Assembly (NCBI RefSeq): GCF_001580615.1
Contig: NZ_LHZC01000045.1
Span: 46,652-110,651, forward strand
Length of the DNA: 64,000 bases
Direction: 5' to 3'
Origin: Acetobacter malorum
Lineage (GTDB): Bacteria > Pseudomonadota > Alphaproteobacteria > Acetobacterales > Acetobacteraceae
Shown: positions 35,092-45,932 of the stretch, one piece after another
Layout: each line of letters opens with the position of its first letter
How positions within the stretch are numbered: the stretch's first letter is position 1
Notes under the pieces: generated by a model
Database searches by the model: none
The model's input: only the letters and a program-made list of their open reading frames with translations
What the model was told of the DNA's origin: nothing
Made by a program: the position numbers and the translations under genes

Positions 35092-37353
35092 TTATAAAAA
35101 AGACACCGGGTCGATATCCACATCCACCCGCACCTGCCGCTCCAGCTTCACCAGCCCCAGCCAGCGGCGCAGAATGGGCTGCACGGCAATGGATTTACGA
35201 GTGCGCAGCAGCAAACGCCGCCTGTGCCGCCCGCGCAGAATGGCCATGGGAGCCGGGGCGGGGCCAAGAACCTGAATGCCATCCCCATAAGGGGCTACGC
35301 GCCCAAGAGCTGCGGCGGCATCATCAGCGGCCACGGCGGTGTCCGCGCTCACAATCAATGCTGCGAGCCGTCCATATGGCGGCCAGAAGCCGGGGCGTCT
35401 CTGCTCGGCTTCCTGCGTCATGAACGCATCAAAATCGCCCGAAAGGAGGGCCTGCATCACCGGATGTTCCGGCGTGTAGCTTTGCAGTAAAACGCGGCCC
35501 GGTGTGCTGGCGCGTCCGGCGCGGCCTGCCACCTGATGCAAAAGCTGGATGGTGCGCTCGCCCGCTCGGAGGTCACCCCCGCCAAGCCCGAGATCCGCAT
35601 CCACAATGCCAACCAGTGTCAGATGTGGAAAATGCCAGCCTTTGGCGACAATCTGCGTGCCAATCACCAGATCAACTTCCCGACGGGAAATCTTGCCAAC
35701 TGCTTCCGCCGTGGCGGCAGGGCCGCCCAGTGTGTCACTGGCCATCACCAGAATGCGGGCATCGGGGAACAGATGGCGGGCTTCTTCCGTAATGCGCTCA
35801 ATGCCCGGCCCGATGGGCGTCAGGCTTTGCTCCGCCCCGCAGGAGGGGCAGGCTTCGGGCATGGGTTCGGTATGGTCGCAAAAATGGCAGGAGAGGATTT
35901 TGCGGTTCCGGTGTTCCACCAGCCAGGCGGTGCAGTGAGGGCATTCCATCCGGTGTCCGCAGGCTCGGCACAAGGTGAGGGGGGCATAGCCGCGCCGGTT
36001 GAGGAACAGCATGGCCTGTTCCTTGCGCTCAAATGTTGCGGTCAGTTCTTCCGTCAGGGCCGGGGACAGGAACAGCCCGCGCGGCGGCGGATGGTCCCGC
36101 ATGTCCAGAATACGGGTTTCCGGCAGGGCCGCGCCGCCATGGCGGGAGGGTAAAACCAGATGCCGGTAGCGTCCGGCCTCCACATTGGCCAGAGATTCCA
36201 GACTGGGCGTAGCTGAGACCAGCACAATAGGGAACCCCGCCAGCCGCGCCCGCACCACGGCCATATCCCGCGCACTGTAGATGACGCCTTCTTCCTGCTT
36301 GAACAGGGCCTCGTGCTCTTCATCCACAATAATCAGGCCGAGGTTTTTAAACGGCAGGAAGAGAGCCGACCGCGCCCCCACCACCACCGTGGCGCTGCCG
36401 TCTGCCGTGCCGTGCCATGTCAGGCGGCGTGCACGCTGGCCGACTTCCGAATGCCAGATGGCGGGCTGTGTGCCAAAACGGCGGGTAAAGCGCTCCATCC
36501 ACTGCGCGGAAAGCGCAATTTCGGGCAGCAGAACCAGCGCCTGCTTGCCCTGTTCCAGGCAGGCGGCAATGGCTTCCAGATAGATCTCGGTTTTGCCGGA
36601 GCCGGTTACCCCTTCCAGCAGCGTGACGGAAAAGCGCCCTTCCGCCACGGTCTGGCGTAAAGCGTCTGTAGCCTCAGCCTGTGCGCCTTCCAGCACGGGT
36701 AAATTATGGAACGGGTCCGGGGCGGCAAAGGCGCGTTCCGGCCCAAGGGGAACGGGGGTTAAAGCCCCCGCATCCGCCAGACCTTTCACCACGCCGGGTC
36801 CAACACCTGCGGTAGTCGCAAGGTCCGTGGTGGTGCGGGCCGTGCCATCGGCCAGCAAGGTCAGCACTTTCTGCCGGGCAGGGGTCAGGCGCAGTCCATC
36901 TGGCTGGGGAAATGCTGCCAGCCAGCCCGTGGAGGGTGTGGGCACGCCGCGCATATGGAGCCGCAGCGTCATGGCCAGCACCATGCCGGGGGCGGAGAGC
37001 GTATAGGCCGCCACCCAGTCTACAAAGCGTCGCAGTTCGGCCGTGAGCGGCGGCAGTTCCAGCCGTTCCGCTACAGGGCGCAGCTTTGCCGCATCCACAG
37101 TGCGTTGGGGTGGTGGTGCAAATTCCGGGGGCAGAGAGCTGGTAGCATCCCACACCACCCCGGTTTGTCTGCGGTGGCCGAGGGGGACCGTTACAATATC
37201 ACCGGGTTGCAGCGCCATCTCTGCCGGGGCTGCATAATCAAACGGACCGGGGAACGGCATGGGCAGCAGCACAGACACTCTCTGGCGTGCAGACCCGGCA
37301 GCAGAAGCCGGAGGCCGGGCAGGCTGAGGAGAGGGGGAAGGTGCAGGCGCCAT
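35092..37353 (-). CDS. priA: Primosomal protein N' (replication restart helicase PriA)
   Basis: The 753-residue protein has an N-terminal DNA-binding domain, Walker A GVTGSGKT (248-255), DEEH (343-346), eight zinc-binding cysteines (C461, C464, C470, C473, C488, C491, C501, C504) and helicase motifs including VAGRAGR. It reloads the replisome at stalled forks. A proline/alanine-rich N-terminal stretch of about 20 residues is extra and a later start cannot be excluded. It is divergent from xerC, a neighbourhood seen in other alphaproteobacteria. Confidence 0.95.
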   Translation of the reverse strand: MAPAPSPSPQPARPPASAAGSARQRVSVLLPMPFPGPFDYAAPAEMALQPGDIVTVPLGHRRQTGVVWDATSSLPPEFAPPPQRTVDAAKLRPVAERLELPPLTAELRRFVDWVAAYTLSAPGMVLAMTLRLHMRGVPTPSTGWLAAFPQPDGLRLTPARQKVLTLLADGTARTTTDLATTAGVGPGVVKGLADAGALTPVPLGPERAFAAPDPFHNLPVLEGAQAEATDALRQTVAEGRFSVTLLEGVTGSGKTEIYLEAIAACLEQGKQALVLLPEIALSAQWMERFTRRFGTQPAIWHSEVGQRARRLTWHGTADGSATVVVGARSALFLPFKNLGLIIVDEEHEALFKQEEGVIYSARDMAVVRARLAGFPIVLVSATPSLESLANVEAGRYRHLVLPSRHGGAALPETRILDMRDHPPPRGLFLSPALTEELTATFERKEQAMLFLNRRGYAPLTLCRACGHRMECPHCTAWLVEHRNRKILSCHFCDHTEPMPEACPSCGAEQSLTPIGPGIERITEEARHLFPDARILVMASDTLGGPAATAEAVGKISRREVDLVIGTQIVAKGWHFPHLTLVGIVDADLGLGGGDLRAGERTIQLLHQVAGRAGRASTPGRVLLQSYTPEHPVMQALLSGDFDAFMTQEAEQRRPGFWPPYGRLAALIVSADTAVAADDAAAALGRVAPYGDGIQVLGPAPAPMAILRGRHRRRLLLRTRKSIAVQPILRRWLGLVKLERQVRVDVDIDPVSFL

Positions 37354-37475
37354 GGGGTTCTATGTAAGCGGAGGTCCGGTTAAAGAACAGTGCTTGCGAA
37401 ACCATAAAAACTCTGAACAAGTCAGCAGGGCCTTCAGAGCATGCTGAAGAGCGCAGATCTGTTTGAGAGGGTGCG

Positions 37476-39418
<1,943 letters not shown>

Positions 39419-39420
39419 TC

Positions 39421-40371
39421 ATGCGCACACGGGCAGTTCAGGCAGCACTCTTCACCGCATTTTGTGCGGCGGCCTCACCTGCCTTTGGTACGCAGGCGGC
39501 CACTGCTGCGGAAGGGCTGTGCCATCATGAACGGATTGCCCGTGTGCCTTTGCATGATGATCTGGGGTTTCTGAACATCCCGGTCGAAATCAACAACCAT
39601 CCAGCACGTATGATTGTTGATACCGGGGCAGAGGGAAGTCTGCTCTCCCCCGAGGCTGCCGAGGGTTTTGATGTCCAGCTCGACCCGTCTGTTCATACCC
39701 TCATGCACGGCACGGGCGGGGTCGGGCGGATGGTGCCGAATGGTGTGGTACGATCCCTCACGCTAGGGGGGCTGGAAACCGGCCCCATTTCCATGCCGGT
39801 TGGGGATCTGCCGGGAAAGCCTGTCACGCAACCTCCGGTTGAAGGTCTGGTCGGAGGGGATCTGCTTTCCCACTATGATGTAGAATTCAATGTTGCGGAG
39901 GGCTGGCTGACTTTCTGGTCCGTCAAAAGCGGTTCTTCCGCCTGTGCCGGGCCAGTGGACTGGCATGTGATTTACCGGGCCGTGCCGCTGGAGTCCGCCG
40001 GGCGACGCGTGATTGTGCAGGTGCTGCTGGACGGCATGCCGTTGCGCGCTTTGGTGGATAGCGGGGCACGCTCTCGTATTCTGTCAGATAAAGCCGCTGA
40101 AAGGCTGGGGGTTACGGCCCGCATTTTAGCGGCCGATCCGGGGGGGCTGACCAGTGGGGTGGATGGCCATACGCAAGTCTATCACTGGCATAAATTCCAC
40201 ACGTTCCAGATTGGGCAGGAACAGGAAAAAGCGCCGGTTCTGACCGTCGCACCCATTCATGATTCTGTGGATATGCTGCTGGGGTCAGACTGGTTTGCGG
40301 CGCATCGTGTCTGGATTTCGTATCAGACGGGCATGCTCTACGTCATGCCAGCGCTCAAGCGGCGGAATTAA
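39421..40371 (+). CDS. Exported retropepsin-like aspartic protease with two D-T/S-G motifs
   Basis: The 316-residue protein has a signal peptide (residues 1 to about 23) and two related halves, each with an aspartic protease motif: IVDTGAEGS (D67) and LVDSGARSR (D213). HGTGG and GGDLLSHYDVEF in the first half and LLGSDWFAAH in the second fit clan AA. Bacterial members are usually single-domain dimers; here both catalytic motifs are on one chain, as in pepsin. The export signal puts it in the periplasm. It follows pip by 2 bp, so both are cotranscribed. Confidence 0.83.
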   Translation: MRTRAVQAALFTAFCAAASPAFGTQAATAAEGLCHHERIARVPLHDDLGFLNIPVEINNHPARMIVDTGAEGSLLSPEAAEGFDVQLDPSVHTLMHGTGGVGRMVPNGVVRSLTLGGLETGPISMPVGDLPGKPVTQPPVEGLVGGDLLSHYDVEFNVAEGWLTFWSVKSGSSACAGPVDWHVIYRAVPLESAGRRVIVQVLLDGMPLRALVDSGARSRILSDKAAERLGVTARILAADPGGLTSGVDGHTQVYHWHKFHTFQIGQEQEKAPVLTVAPIHDSVDMLLGSDWFAAHRVWISYQTGMLYVMPALKRRN

Positions 40372-40383
40372 ACGCCCGGACTT

Positions 40384-40421
40384 GAAAAAAGCCGGGGCAC
40401 CTTGTGGATGCCCCGGCCTTT
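40384..40421. terminator. Bidirectional terminator
   Basis: GCCGGGGCA (40391-40399) pairs with TGCCCCGGC (40409-40417), with AAAAAA on the left and TTTAA on the right. It serves the convergent protease gene and the minus-strand secreted-protein gene. Confidence 0.88.
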
Positions 40422-40423
40422 AA

Positions 40424-40933
40424 TCAGCCTGCTTTCAGGTGGGTGTTGCACTGGCTGTAATAGCCGCCACCCTTCTGAATCCATTTCAGGCTGCCATTGC
40501 CGGTACCGGCTTTATTAGCGTTGTACTGGTCAAGGCAGGTCTTCATGCGGGCTTTCCCGGCGCTCAGCTTGGCATACTGCGGAGCAACAGTGCTCGGGAA
40601 GACAATGCCAGCCGTGGTGGCGGCAGCTGCCGGAGCGGCTGTGCTGGCTGCGGTCGGTGCTGTTGCCGGGGCAGCGGGAGCGGCCTCTTTTGCGGTTTCT
40701 GCCGGAGTTGCTGCGGTCGTGGCAGGCGTTGCGGCGGCATCACATTTAGCAGCTTTGAACTGCTTGTAGCTCTGGCCATCCAGCGTACCGGCGGTGCGGG
40801 CCGCAGCAAAGCTGGCATGACATTCCTTTGCGCTCAGGGCATGAGCAGCCGGAGCGGAAAGGGCGGTGGCACAGCTCAGAGCCAGTGCTGCAAGCGCAAA
40901 GCGAGCGGAAGATGTCATAAGGAAAAACCTCAT
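40424..40933 (-). CDS. Small secreted protein with two Cys-pair modules
   Basis: The 169-residue protein has a signal peptide (hydrophobic FALAALALSCATALSA, cut near AHA). Two short modules with paired cysteines, SAKECHASF..KAAKCD (residues about 34-68) and MKTCLDQY..YYSQCNTHL (about 130-166), flank an Ala/Pro/Thr linker of about 45 residues. No function is recognised. An alternative ATG at 40918 gives five residues fewer. Disulfides and a periplasmic or cell-surface place are inferred. Confidence 0.7.
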   Translation of the reverse strand: MRFFLMTSSARFALAALALSCATALSAPAAHALSAKECHASFAAARTAGTLDGQSYKQFKAAKCDAAATPATTAATPAETAKEAAPAAPATAPTAASTAAPAAAATTAGIVFPSTVAPQYAKLSAGKARMKTCLDQYNANKAGTGNGSLKWIQKGGGYYSQCNTHLKAG

Positions 40934-41180
40934 CCAAATACCAGGGCTGGAAGATGCAGCACCATGCCGCAGCGCCCTGACTATCGTTACATCTTATGAT
41001 GAATAAATGTGTTTGGAAAAGGGTTATCCCCAGAGGGCTTATGTAAGTCGTCTACATAATCATGCTGGCAGCGTGGCCTCATCTTCTCTGATGCAGCTTT
41101 TCCGTCATTGTCGTCTGGAATGCTTGTCCGAAGAGATGAAGATGAGTGGTCCGGCAACGGAAGCGCGCTGAAAGTGCCAT

Positions 41181-41219
41181 AAAAAAAGCCCCTTCCGGCA
41201 CAGAGGCGGGAAGGGGCTT
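41181..41219 (-). terminator. Terminator of amtB
   Basis: AAGCCCCTTCC (41186-41196) pairs with GGAAGGGGCTT (41209-41219); on the minus strand a run of seven T follows. Confidence 0.9.
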
Positions 41220-41250
41220 GAACAGTAGAACGACGAGACTGAGGAGAGGG

Positions 41251-42651
41251 TTAGTTGATCCGTTCCCCATGCAGGGACATATCCAGCCCTTCCAGTTCTT
41301 CATCGGGGGTCACACGTAGGCCCATGGTCAGATCAATGGCCTTCAGCAGAACAAAGGAGATGATGCCGCACCATAGAATGGTGACGATAACGGCTTCCCC
41401 CTGAACCATGAACTGATGTAGAGAGCCGGTAATACCAGACGGATTGGCATCCGTGGCAGAGAGCGGACCATAAGCAAACAGACCCGTCAGCATAGCCCCG
41501 ACGATTCCGCCCACGCCATGCACGCCAAAAGCATCCAGACTGTCATCATAGCCCATCATATGCTTCAGCGATGTGGCGCTCCAGTAGCAGATCACACCCG
41601 TAATCAGGCCGATGATCAGCGCGCTGCCCGGCAGCACAAACCCAGCGGCCGGCGTAATGGCAACGAGACCACCCACGGCCCCGGAAATTACACCCAGCAC
41701 GGTCGGTTTGCCGCTGCGCAGCCATTCAACGAGCATCCAGGCCACACCGGCCCCGGCAGCAGCAATCTGCGTGGTGGCCATAGCCATGGCTGCGCGCCCG
41801 TTCGCCCCGACAGCCGAACCAGCATTAAAGCCGAACCAGCCAACCCAAAGCAGAGACGCGCCAATAATGGCGTAGGTCAGATTGAAGGGAGAGAGATCAT
41901 CCTGCCCGAACCCTTTGCGCTTACCCAGTACAAGAGCGCAGACAAGCCCGGCAATACCGGCATTGATATGCACGACGGTGCCGCCTGCAAAATCCGCAGT
42001 CCCCAGACCGGCCAGCCAGCCCATAGGACTCCAGACCCAGTGCGCAATCGGCGCATAGACCAGCAGTGACCAGAGAACGGAGAAGATGCACATAGCGCTG
42101 AACTTCATGCGCTCTGCATACGCGCCGGAAATCAGGGCAGGGGTGATGATGGCGAACGTCATCTGGAACATCATGAAGAGGCTCTCAGGAATCGTCATCG
42201 TCGTGGCATTGGGAGAATCCGCGCCGAGCGTGAAGGCAATATCAGCCCCGTTCTGGATATGCGCGCCAATCCCGTTCAGGAACATGCGCGACACGCCACC
42301 AATCCACGGTGTGCCGGTGGTGAAAGCCAGAGAATACCCAGCGACCATCCAGACAATGGACATGATGCAGCACAGCGCAAAGGACTGCATCAGCGTTGCC
42401 AGCACGTTCTTCTTACGCACCATACCTGCATAAAACAGCGCCAACCCGGGAATGGTCATCATCAACACAAAAGCCGTGCTGACCAGCATCCATGCGGTAT
42501 CGCCGGTATCAATAGCCGGGGCGGTATCTGCAGCCTGAGCAAAGCTACTTCCAGTAATAAGAAAAAAGCTGCCAGTACCTAACGTGGCTAACAGAGGCAG
42601 TTTTTTAAAGCTGTTCGCAGGAAGCGACGCTATGAAAGGCAGCAATGTCAT
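41251..42651 (-). CDS. amtB: Ammonium transporter
   Basis: The 466-residue protein has a cleavable N-terminal signal (ending SFAQA) and about eleven membrane helices. Amt signatures include DTAWMLVSTAFVLMM near residue 50, FYAGMVRKKN near 74, ADFAGGTVVHINAG near 215 and DDSLDAFGVHGVGG near 370, with the two pore histidines in the latter two. It moves ammonium into the cell and is normally gated by the PII protein GlnK. The PII gene is on the same strand but about 4.9 kb upstream, on the other side of an AT-rich islet. Confidence 0.95.
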   Translation of the reverse strand: MTLLPFIASLPANSFKKLPLLATLGTGSFFLITGSSFAQAADTAPAIDTGDTAWMLVSTAFVLMMTIPGLALFYAGMVRKKNVLATLMQSFALCCIMSIVWMVAGYSLAFTTGTPWIGGVSRMFLNGIGAHIQNGADIAFTLGADSPNATTMTIPESLFMMFQMTFAIITPALISGAYAERMKFSAMCIFSVLWSLLVYAPIAHWVWSPMGWLAGLGTADFAGGTVVHINAGIAGLVCALVLGKRKGFGQDDLSPFNLTYAIIGASLLWVGWFGFNAGSAVGANGRAAMAMATTQIAAAGAGVAWMLVEWLRSGKPTVLGVISGAVGGLVAITPAAGFVLPGSALIIGLITGVICYWSATSLKHMMGYDDSLDAFGVHGVGGIVGAMLTGLFAYGPLSATDANPSGITGSLHQFMVQGEAVIVTILWCGIISFVLLKAIDLTMGLRVTPDEELEGLDMSLHGERIN

Positions 42652-43198
42652 AGGGCCAGGTAATCCTTTTCGAGGAATAGCGTTAGAGGAATCGTGACTG
42701 CAGGCAGAATGATTAGCATGAATTTATATTTTGACGTAGCTTATCCGAAACGAAAAATTGAATTGTATTTTATTTTCTTCTGAAATATAAAATTTAAAAA
42801 AACAAATAAAAAATTAATATAATTATAAAACAAAAATTTATTTCGTGTTTTTGTTAAAGTATATTTTCACATAGTGAAGACTAAATCATTTTTCAGCGCA
42901 GATAGCTTTATGAGTACCTTATTCGCATGATCTGCATTGGATATTGAGTGTCAAGATTTTACGATGTGAGCGAGGCTTTATCCAATTGGTTTGATTGCGG
43001 GGAAGAGAGCAGATTAATGCAACGTGCCTTTTAAGGAGCGATAAATAAGAGGTGTGTGTGCCTAAAAAAGGGAATAAAATCAAAGTTTATTACGCTGTAT
43101 GTGGTGGGTGGAGAGAGAAGCGCTCAGGCTTTTATCTAAAGATAAAATGTGCTAGAAAAAAAATAAAATATTTCATATCATAGGTGGTCATAATCGCG
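42652..43198. other. AT-rich non-coding left flank of the islet
   Basis: About 547 bp with no credible gene. From about 42720 the sequence becomes very rich in A and T, with long A and T runs near 42760-42850. It must hold the promoter of amtB (minus) and probably that of the first islet gene (plus). No clear sigma-54 pair GG-N10-GC was found before amtB by eye. The decamer ATGAATTTAT at 42718 recurs at 47532. Confidence 0.5.
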
Positions 43199-44884
43199 AT
43201 GAATGCTCAACATAAAAACACTTTTATTTTGGTGAGTTGGCATGGGCACGTTTTGTATGCTTCGAATGAAGCATACAAATGGCTGTATTGGCTACAAAAT
43301 GATAATGATCCTGTTGTCCTACGAGAAGGGGATGAGTTCTCTATAGAAGTGGATGGAGTGTCATTTTTTCTTACCTCCTCAGGAGGGGAGTGGGTTTTCT
43401 ATGATGGTACAAAATATTTATGCTTGAATGAAAAAGAAGAGATAATTAAAAAAACGAATGATGTTAATTTGAGTGAGAAATTTTTCTTAGTTGATTTAAA
43501 TTTTTATAAGTTATTTTCTGATAATTTTAGAGGGATTTGGGTTAGTAATGCTCAAGAATGTATAGGGCCAGAGGGAATACGATTTGGGCATGGAAATCGT
43601 ATTAAGTTTGGCAAATACAATATATCGCATGATGATGTGATAAGAAGTAGATCTCAGGAAATCGCTTTTGATAATGGGCAAACTGTTTTTAAGAAAGTGA
43701 AAAATTTTCCGGTTTCGAAAATCCATATTCACCCAATGGGAAATATTGCAAATAGAGCATTGCAGTATTTGGTTGCAAAAAACATACAGTTGCTGTGCTC
43801 CGGTTTGGAAATAGAAAACATTTTTTTGCCTGAATGGGGAATAGACACACGGGTTGAGCGTTTACCGTCATCGCGCTCATGTACGCTTAGTTGGAATAGA
43901 TATTGGATTGATGTGCCAGGATTGGCGGATTGTTTGAAGCGGCATGTGATTGATACTTTGTTTCTTGATGCTTTTTGTTTCAATATCGAACATTTCCCAT
44001 CAAGAGACGTATCTCGGGAATTGTTGAGAGATTTGCAAATTGATCAATCCATCCAGGGCTTTGGGATGGATGAAATTGTTTTTAACATACGAGGCGGGGA
44101 AGTCCTCGAGAATGTTCAAAAAGATTATATAGTATTGCCAAAAGAATACTATCAAATGATCATCCAAGAATCTGGCTTAAAACCAGTATTTTTTGGTCAA
44201 ATTGGAAATAATGAATATTCGAGATATTTAAGAGAGGCATTTCCTGATGCGCGTTTCATTGAGGGGAAGGGTGCTATTCATGATTTTGAGGTATTGAGGC
44301 AGTCATTTAATATTGCAATTGCCGTAAGTACGTTTTCATGGTTGGCGGCATGGCTCAGCCACGCACGAAATATTTATATGCCTATTGGGGGTATATTTAA
44401 CCCCAACCAAATGAAGCTTCAAAATTTTCTACCTATTGGAGAAACGAGTTATAAATTCATCGCTTTGCCATATATGGAGGCTGAAAATCTTTATACCAAT
44501 CAAAAAGTATTTTTTGAAAAATTAGATAATTGCGCACGTTATATGAGGTTTGTTGATCATGATACTGCTCAGAAAATCTTAAGTGACTCAAGGAGTTCTT
44601 GGGCACCACAGCCTATTGTAAATGGATTTGAAGAGGACTTTTATATACAGAGCAATAAAGATGTTGATAGCAAATTATACATTACTGAGTTAAGTGCGCT
44701 TCAGCATTACATCCATATTGGGTATCAGGCAAAGGTAACATCTAAAGCATTTGACGAACAATTTTATCTTAGGAGATATCCTGACGCCGCATATGAGGTT
44801 GGGGTAGGGAAATTTGCTACACTGTTCGATCACTATATTAAAAAAGGTCAACATTTGGGTTATGTTGGTAAAGGAAAATTATAG
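43199..44884 (+). CDS. GT11-like glycosyltransferase with extra N-terminal and repeat C-terminal domains
   Basis: From ATG 43199 (AGGTGG 11 bases upstream) the protein has 561 residues; GTG 43184 is an alternative. Residues 175-410 carry HPMGNIANRALQYL, FNIRGGE (295-301) and VSTFSWLAAWLS (376-387), which resemble the motifs of alpha-1,2-fucosyltransferases (GT11), though the HxRRxD motif is altered. The first 110 residues look like a separate beta-rich domain. Two C-terminal repeats (about 478-511 and 518-556) share FxExFYxxxxxD..HYIxxG, a unit seen in acetobacterial glycan enzymes. No signal peptide is seen. It likely adds a sugar to a surface polysaccharide. Confidence 0.65.
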   Translation: MNAQHKNTFILVSWHGHVLYASNEAYKWLYWLQNDNDPVVLREGDEFSIEVDGVSFFLTSSGGEWVFYDGTKYLCLNEKEEIIKKTNDVNLSEKFFLVDLNFYKLFSDNFRGIWVSNAQECIGPEGIRFGHGNRIKFGKYNISHDDVIRSRSQEIAFDNGQTVFKKVKNFPVSKIHIHPMGNIANRALQYLVAKNIQLLCSGLEIENIFLPEWGIDTRVERLPSSRSCTLSWNRYWIDVPGLADCLKRHVIDTLFLDAFCFNIEHFPSRDVSRELLRDLQIDQSIQGFGMDEIVFNIRGGEVLENVQKDYIVLPKEYYQMIIQESGLKPVFFGQIGNNEYSRYLREAFPDARFIEGKGAIHDFEVLRQSFNIAIAVSTFSWLAAWLSHARNIYMPIGGIFNPNQMKLQNFLPIGETSYKFIALPYMEAENLYTNQKVFFEKLDNCARYMRFVDHDTAQKILSDSRSSWAPQPIVNGFEEDFYIQSNKDVDSKLYITELSALQHYIHIGYQAKVTSKAFDEQFYLRRYPDAAYEVGVGKFATLFDHYIKKGQHLGYVGKGKL

Positions 44885-44983
44885 AATTTAATGATTTGAA
44901 GAATAATTGTATTCTTGAGAGAAAGAATCAATATGTGTAAAATCGAAGTTATATAACTTCCTGTTTGGGTTAGGAAAAAATAT

Positions 44984-45895
44984 ATGAAATGCGCTGCTGT
45001 TACTTATGTCTTCAATGAAGATATCAATTTGGCTATATGGGTTAATCATTATGGGAGACAGTTTGGGAGAGAAAATTTATTTATCATTGATTCTGGATCT
45101 ACATTGCCTCCACCGATAGATCTTTCTGGAATTAATGTGATCCGTTTGCCTAATATTCCTTTTGATGACGTTAATAAATCATTCGCCCTTTCGTCACTGC
45201 AAAGGACTTTGTCACGCTACTATGATGCCATTGTTGTGTCAGATTGTGACGAAATTTTAGTCGCTAATCCGCAGAAATATGTAGATCTAAAAGATTATAT
45301 TCAGCGTGGACTTTCTGACTATGTGACTGCAATTGGCTTGAATGTTGTTCACGCGATTGATCGTGAAGGTCCGATAGATTTTGACAAACCCCTCCTTGAA
45401 CAAAGACACTACGCTATTTTCAACAGCTTCGAAGTGAAAACGTTATTAACAAAAATTCCTCTCAAATGGTCTCCAGGGCTTCATTATGTTAATGTGAAGC
45501 AAAAATTTGATCATGATCTATTTAATTTCCATCTAAAATTATTTGATTATGAAATATCAATGCGGCGCCACCAAAGTAATAAAAATAATATATGGAACGA
45601 TGAAAATGAAATGAAAAATTCTCATCACCATACTCCTAATAATGTATTTTTCAATTCTACGTTTAAACCAGTAATTGATATGTTATCTCAAAATATAATT
45701 GATGATTTTAATTTCGATGAGAAAATAAAAAAGTTAACCGATAGTATAAAAGCGGAAAAAATAATAAATCTTGATAAGAGTATTAAAAATAGCAATGAAG
45801 ATTTTTATTGTTTTGATAGGCAAGAGTACCAGTTTGTGAGAATTCCAGATTTCTTTTGTAATGCTATTGATTTCCCTAAAGAGATAAGTGGTTAA
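44984..45895 (+). CDS. GT2-like glycosyltransferase
   Basis: The 303-residue protein opens with AAVTYVFNEDINLAIWVNHY, the start of the Glyco_tranf_2_4 subfamily (normally YNE...W..H), then IIDSGST and a DxD metal motif VSDCDE (D87, D89). The C-terminal 80 residues are Lys/Asn/Ile-rich. A nucleotide-sugar transferase of the cytoplasm is expected; donor and acceptor are unknown. It starts 99 bp after the previous gene and overlaps the frame of the next, so all three form one transcript. Codon use is AT-rich like its islet neighbours. Confidence 0.78.
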   Translation: MKCAAVTYVFNEDINLAIWVNHYGRQFGRENLFIIDSGSTLPPPIDLSGINVIRLPNIPFDDVNKSFALSSLQRTLSRYYDAIVVSDCDEILVANPQKYVDLKDYIQRGLSDYVTAIGLNVVHAIDREGPIDFDKPLLEQRHYAIFNSFEVKTLLTKIPLKWSPGLHYVNVKQKFDHDLFNFHLKLFDYEISMRRHQSNKNNIWNDENEMKNSHHHTPNNVFFNSTFKPVIDMLSQNIIDDFNFDEKIKKLTDSIKAEKIINLDKSIKNSNEDFYCFDRQEYQFVRIPDFFCNAIDFPKEISG

Positions 45896-45932
45896 ATCAT
45901 GGGCTAATAATTTTTGCAGGAGAGGATTTTTT

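Noticed and set aside
42652..42760. Sigma-54 promoter before amtB
   Set aside because: No GG-N10-GC pair with good context was found on the minus strand by eye.
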